DNA from: an uncultured bacterium | Lineage (GTDB): Bacteria > Bacillota > Clostridia > Lachnospirales > Lachnospiraceae | Reading direction: 5' to 3' | Length of the DNA: 6,712 nucleotides | Assembly: GCA_945871045.1 (NCBI GenBank) | Contig: CAMBUC010000120.1 | Span: 1 to 6,712, forward strand | Shown: positions 5,929 to 6,712 of the stretch, in pieces | Layout of the letters: each line of letters opens with the position of its first letter | Numbering within the stretch: position 1 is the first letter of the stretch | The notes under the pieces: generated by a model | Told to the model about the DNA's origin: nothing | What the model saw: the letters and a program-made list of their open reading frames with translations, nothing else | Database searches by the model: none | Translations under genes and position numbers: made by a program

Positions 5929-5957
5929 TTGTAGAACGGATGAAATTCAGATATAGT
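5929..5957 (+). promoter_or_regulatory. Candidate promoter of the CaCA exchanger gene
   Basis: TTGTAG (5929-5934), a 17-nt spacer and TATAGT (5952-5957) form a moderate sigma-A-like promoter; the -10 matches five of six consensus bases but the -35 only three. Nearby TATTAT (5961) and TATATT (5964) are alternative -10 boxes without good -35 partners. The surrounding spacer is AT-rich and shows no convincing hairpin. Confidence 0.35.
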
Positions 5958-6041
5958 TAGTATTATATTTTATTAAGAGTGTTGTGGCGGAAAACAAATC
6001 ACCATTACAGAAATTTATCTAGAAAGTTGAGGAAATTGCTA

Positions 6042-6712
6042 ATGCATATGTTGATCGAATTGGTGCTTCTAGTCGTCGGTTTTGTCATGCTCATTAAAGG
6101 TGCGGATATTTTCGTGGAAGGCGCTGCCGGAATTGCTGCGAAGTTCGGTATTCCGCAACTGGTGATCGGTCTTACGATCGTTGCTATGGGAACGAGCGCG
6201 CCGGAGGCGGCGGTGAGTATTGCGGCTGCCCTTAAAGGGACTGCAGATATTACCATCGGAAATGTAGTGGGAAGTAATATCATGAATATACTGGTGATCC
6301 TCGGTGTCACATCTGTGATCGTTGCCATCGCGGTGCAGGCTTCCACCGTTCGTTACGAGATTCCCTTTGTGATTCTGGTAAGTATCATATTACTTGTGAT
6401 GGGTGCGCTGGATGGAAAGATCGGAAGAGTAGATGGCGCGGTTCTGTGGCTGTTATTTATCGTATATTTTGTTTATCTGTTTCTTATGGCAAAACATGGG
6501 ACGGCAGAGGATGAGGAGATCACAGATGCGCCGGTCTGGAAACTGTTGTTGTTTGTGATCATTGGTATCGTGTTGATCGTGGTCGGTGCGGATGTGAGTG
6601 TGGATGCCGCTTCTGAGATCGCCCGTGTGATCGGCTTGAGCGAGCGTTTTATCGGTCTGACCATCGTGGCATTCGGAACGAGTCTTCCGGAATTGTGTAC
6701 GTCCGTTGTTGC
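6042..6712 (+). CDS. CaCA-family Na+/Ca2+ exchanger, 3' end beyond window
   Basis: The first 223 codons of a membrane antiporter that exchanges Ca2+ for Na+, possibly also K+ or H+. The alpha-1 repeat carries GTSAPE (50-55) and GNVVGSNIMNIL (73-84). The alpha-2 repeat begins with GTSLPEL (212-218) just before the window ends. Glu55, Ser78 and Asn82 align, with an offset of one, with ion-binding Glu54, Ser77 and Asn81 of the Methanocaldococcus NCX exchanger, and Glu217 with its Glu213. An acidic loop, EDEEITD (156-162), separates the two halves and is short, as in prokaryotic members such as YrbG. The start at 6042 has GAGG nine bases upstream; an ATG at 6048 would be 15 away. The rest of the alpha-2 repeat and the stop codon are outside the window. 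Ca2+ as substrate is inferred from the family. Confidence 0.9.
   Translation, partial: MHMLIELVLLVVGFVMLIKGADIFVEGAAGIAAKFGIPQLVIGLTIVAMGTSAPEAAVSIAAALKGTADITIGNVVGSNIMNILVILGVTSVIVAIAVQASTVRYEIPFVILVSIILLVMGALDGKIGRVDGAVLWLLFIVYFVYLFLMAKHGTAEDEEITDAPVWKLLLFVIIGIVLIVVGADVSVDAASEIARVIGLSERFIGLTIVAFGTSLPELCTSVV

Overview
The window looks like chromosomal DNA of a low-to-moderate GC Gram-positive bacterium. Strong AGGAGG-type ribosome binding sites, sigma-A-like promoters with 17-nt spacers, and the mix of a PutP symporter, a CadC-type metal sensor and a Cd/Zn ATPase fit Clostridia, probably a gut Lachnospiraceae-like lineage. That placement is inferred from style and gene content, not from a marker gene. 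No rRNA, tRNA, CRISPR array, transposase or phage gene is visible.

Layout. Positions 1-46 hold a hairpin just past the 3' end of a minus-strand sodium/proline symporter gene (putP, 68-1591). A divergent intergenic region (1592-1839) carries a putP promoter on the minus strand and a strong promoter plus a palindromic operator for a plus-strand metal-resistance operon. That operon is a CadC-like ArsR/SmtB repressor (1840-2199), a stand-alone 72-residue heavy-metal-associated (HMA) domain protein (2222-2440), and a Zn/Cd/Pb-type P1B ATPase that lacks its usual N-terminal HMA domain (2456-4354). The 125-nt gap that follows contains a perfect TATAAT, an inverted repeat around it, and an intrinsic terminator. 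The terminator stem includes a ribosome binding site and its loop carries the start codon of a 19-codon leader ORF. Next come a MATE-family efflux protein (4480-5877), a short AT-rich spacer with a candidate promoter, and the first 223 codons of a CaCA-family sodium/calcium exchanger (6042 to the window end).

How the genes work together. The repressor keeps all eight residues of the two metal sites known from CadC (four Cys of the alpha-3N site; Asp, His, His, Glu of the alpha-5 site). Its likely operator overlaps the expected transcription start. The simplest model is that Cd, Pb or Zn releases the repressor, and the HMA protein and the ATPase then bind and expel the metal. The MATE gene is in the same orientation but separated by a terminator, and seems to have its own leader control. 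PutP and the CaCA exchanger are independent transport genes; together the window is a cluster of membrane transporters.

The two points most worth a second look are the MATE leader, arranged as a possible ribosome-controlled attenuator, and the split ATPase, whose detached metal-binding domain lies in the same reading frame as the ATPase, separated only by two adjacent stop codons and four sense codons.
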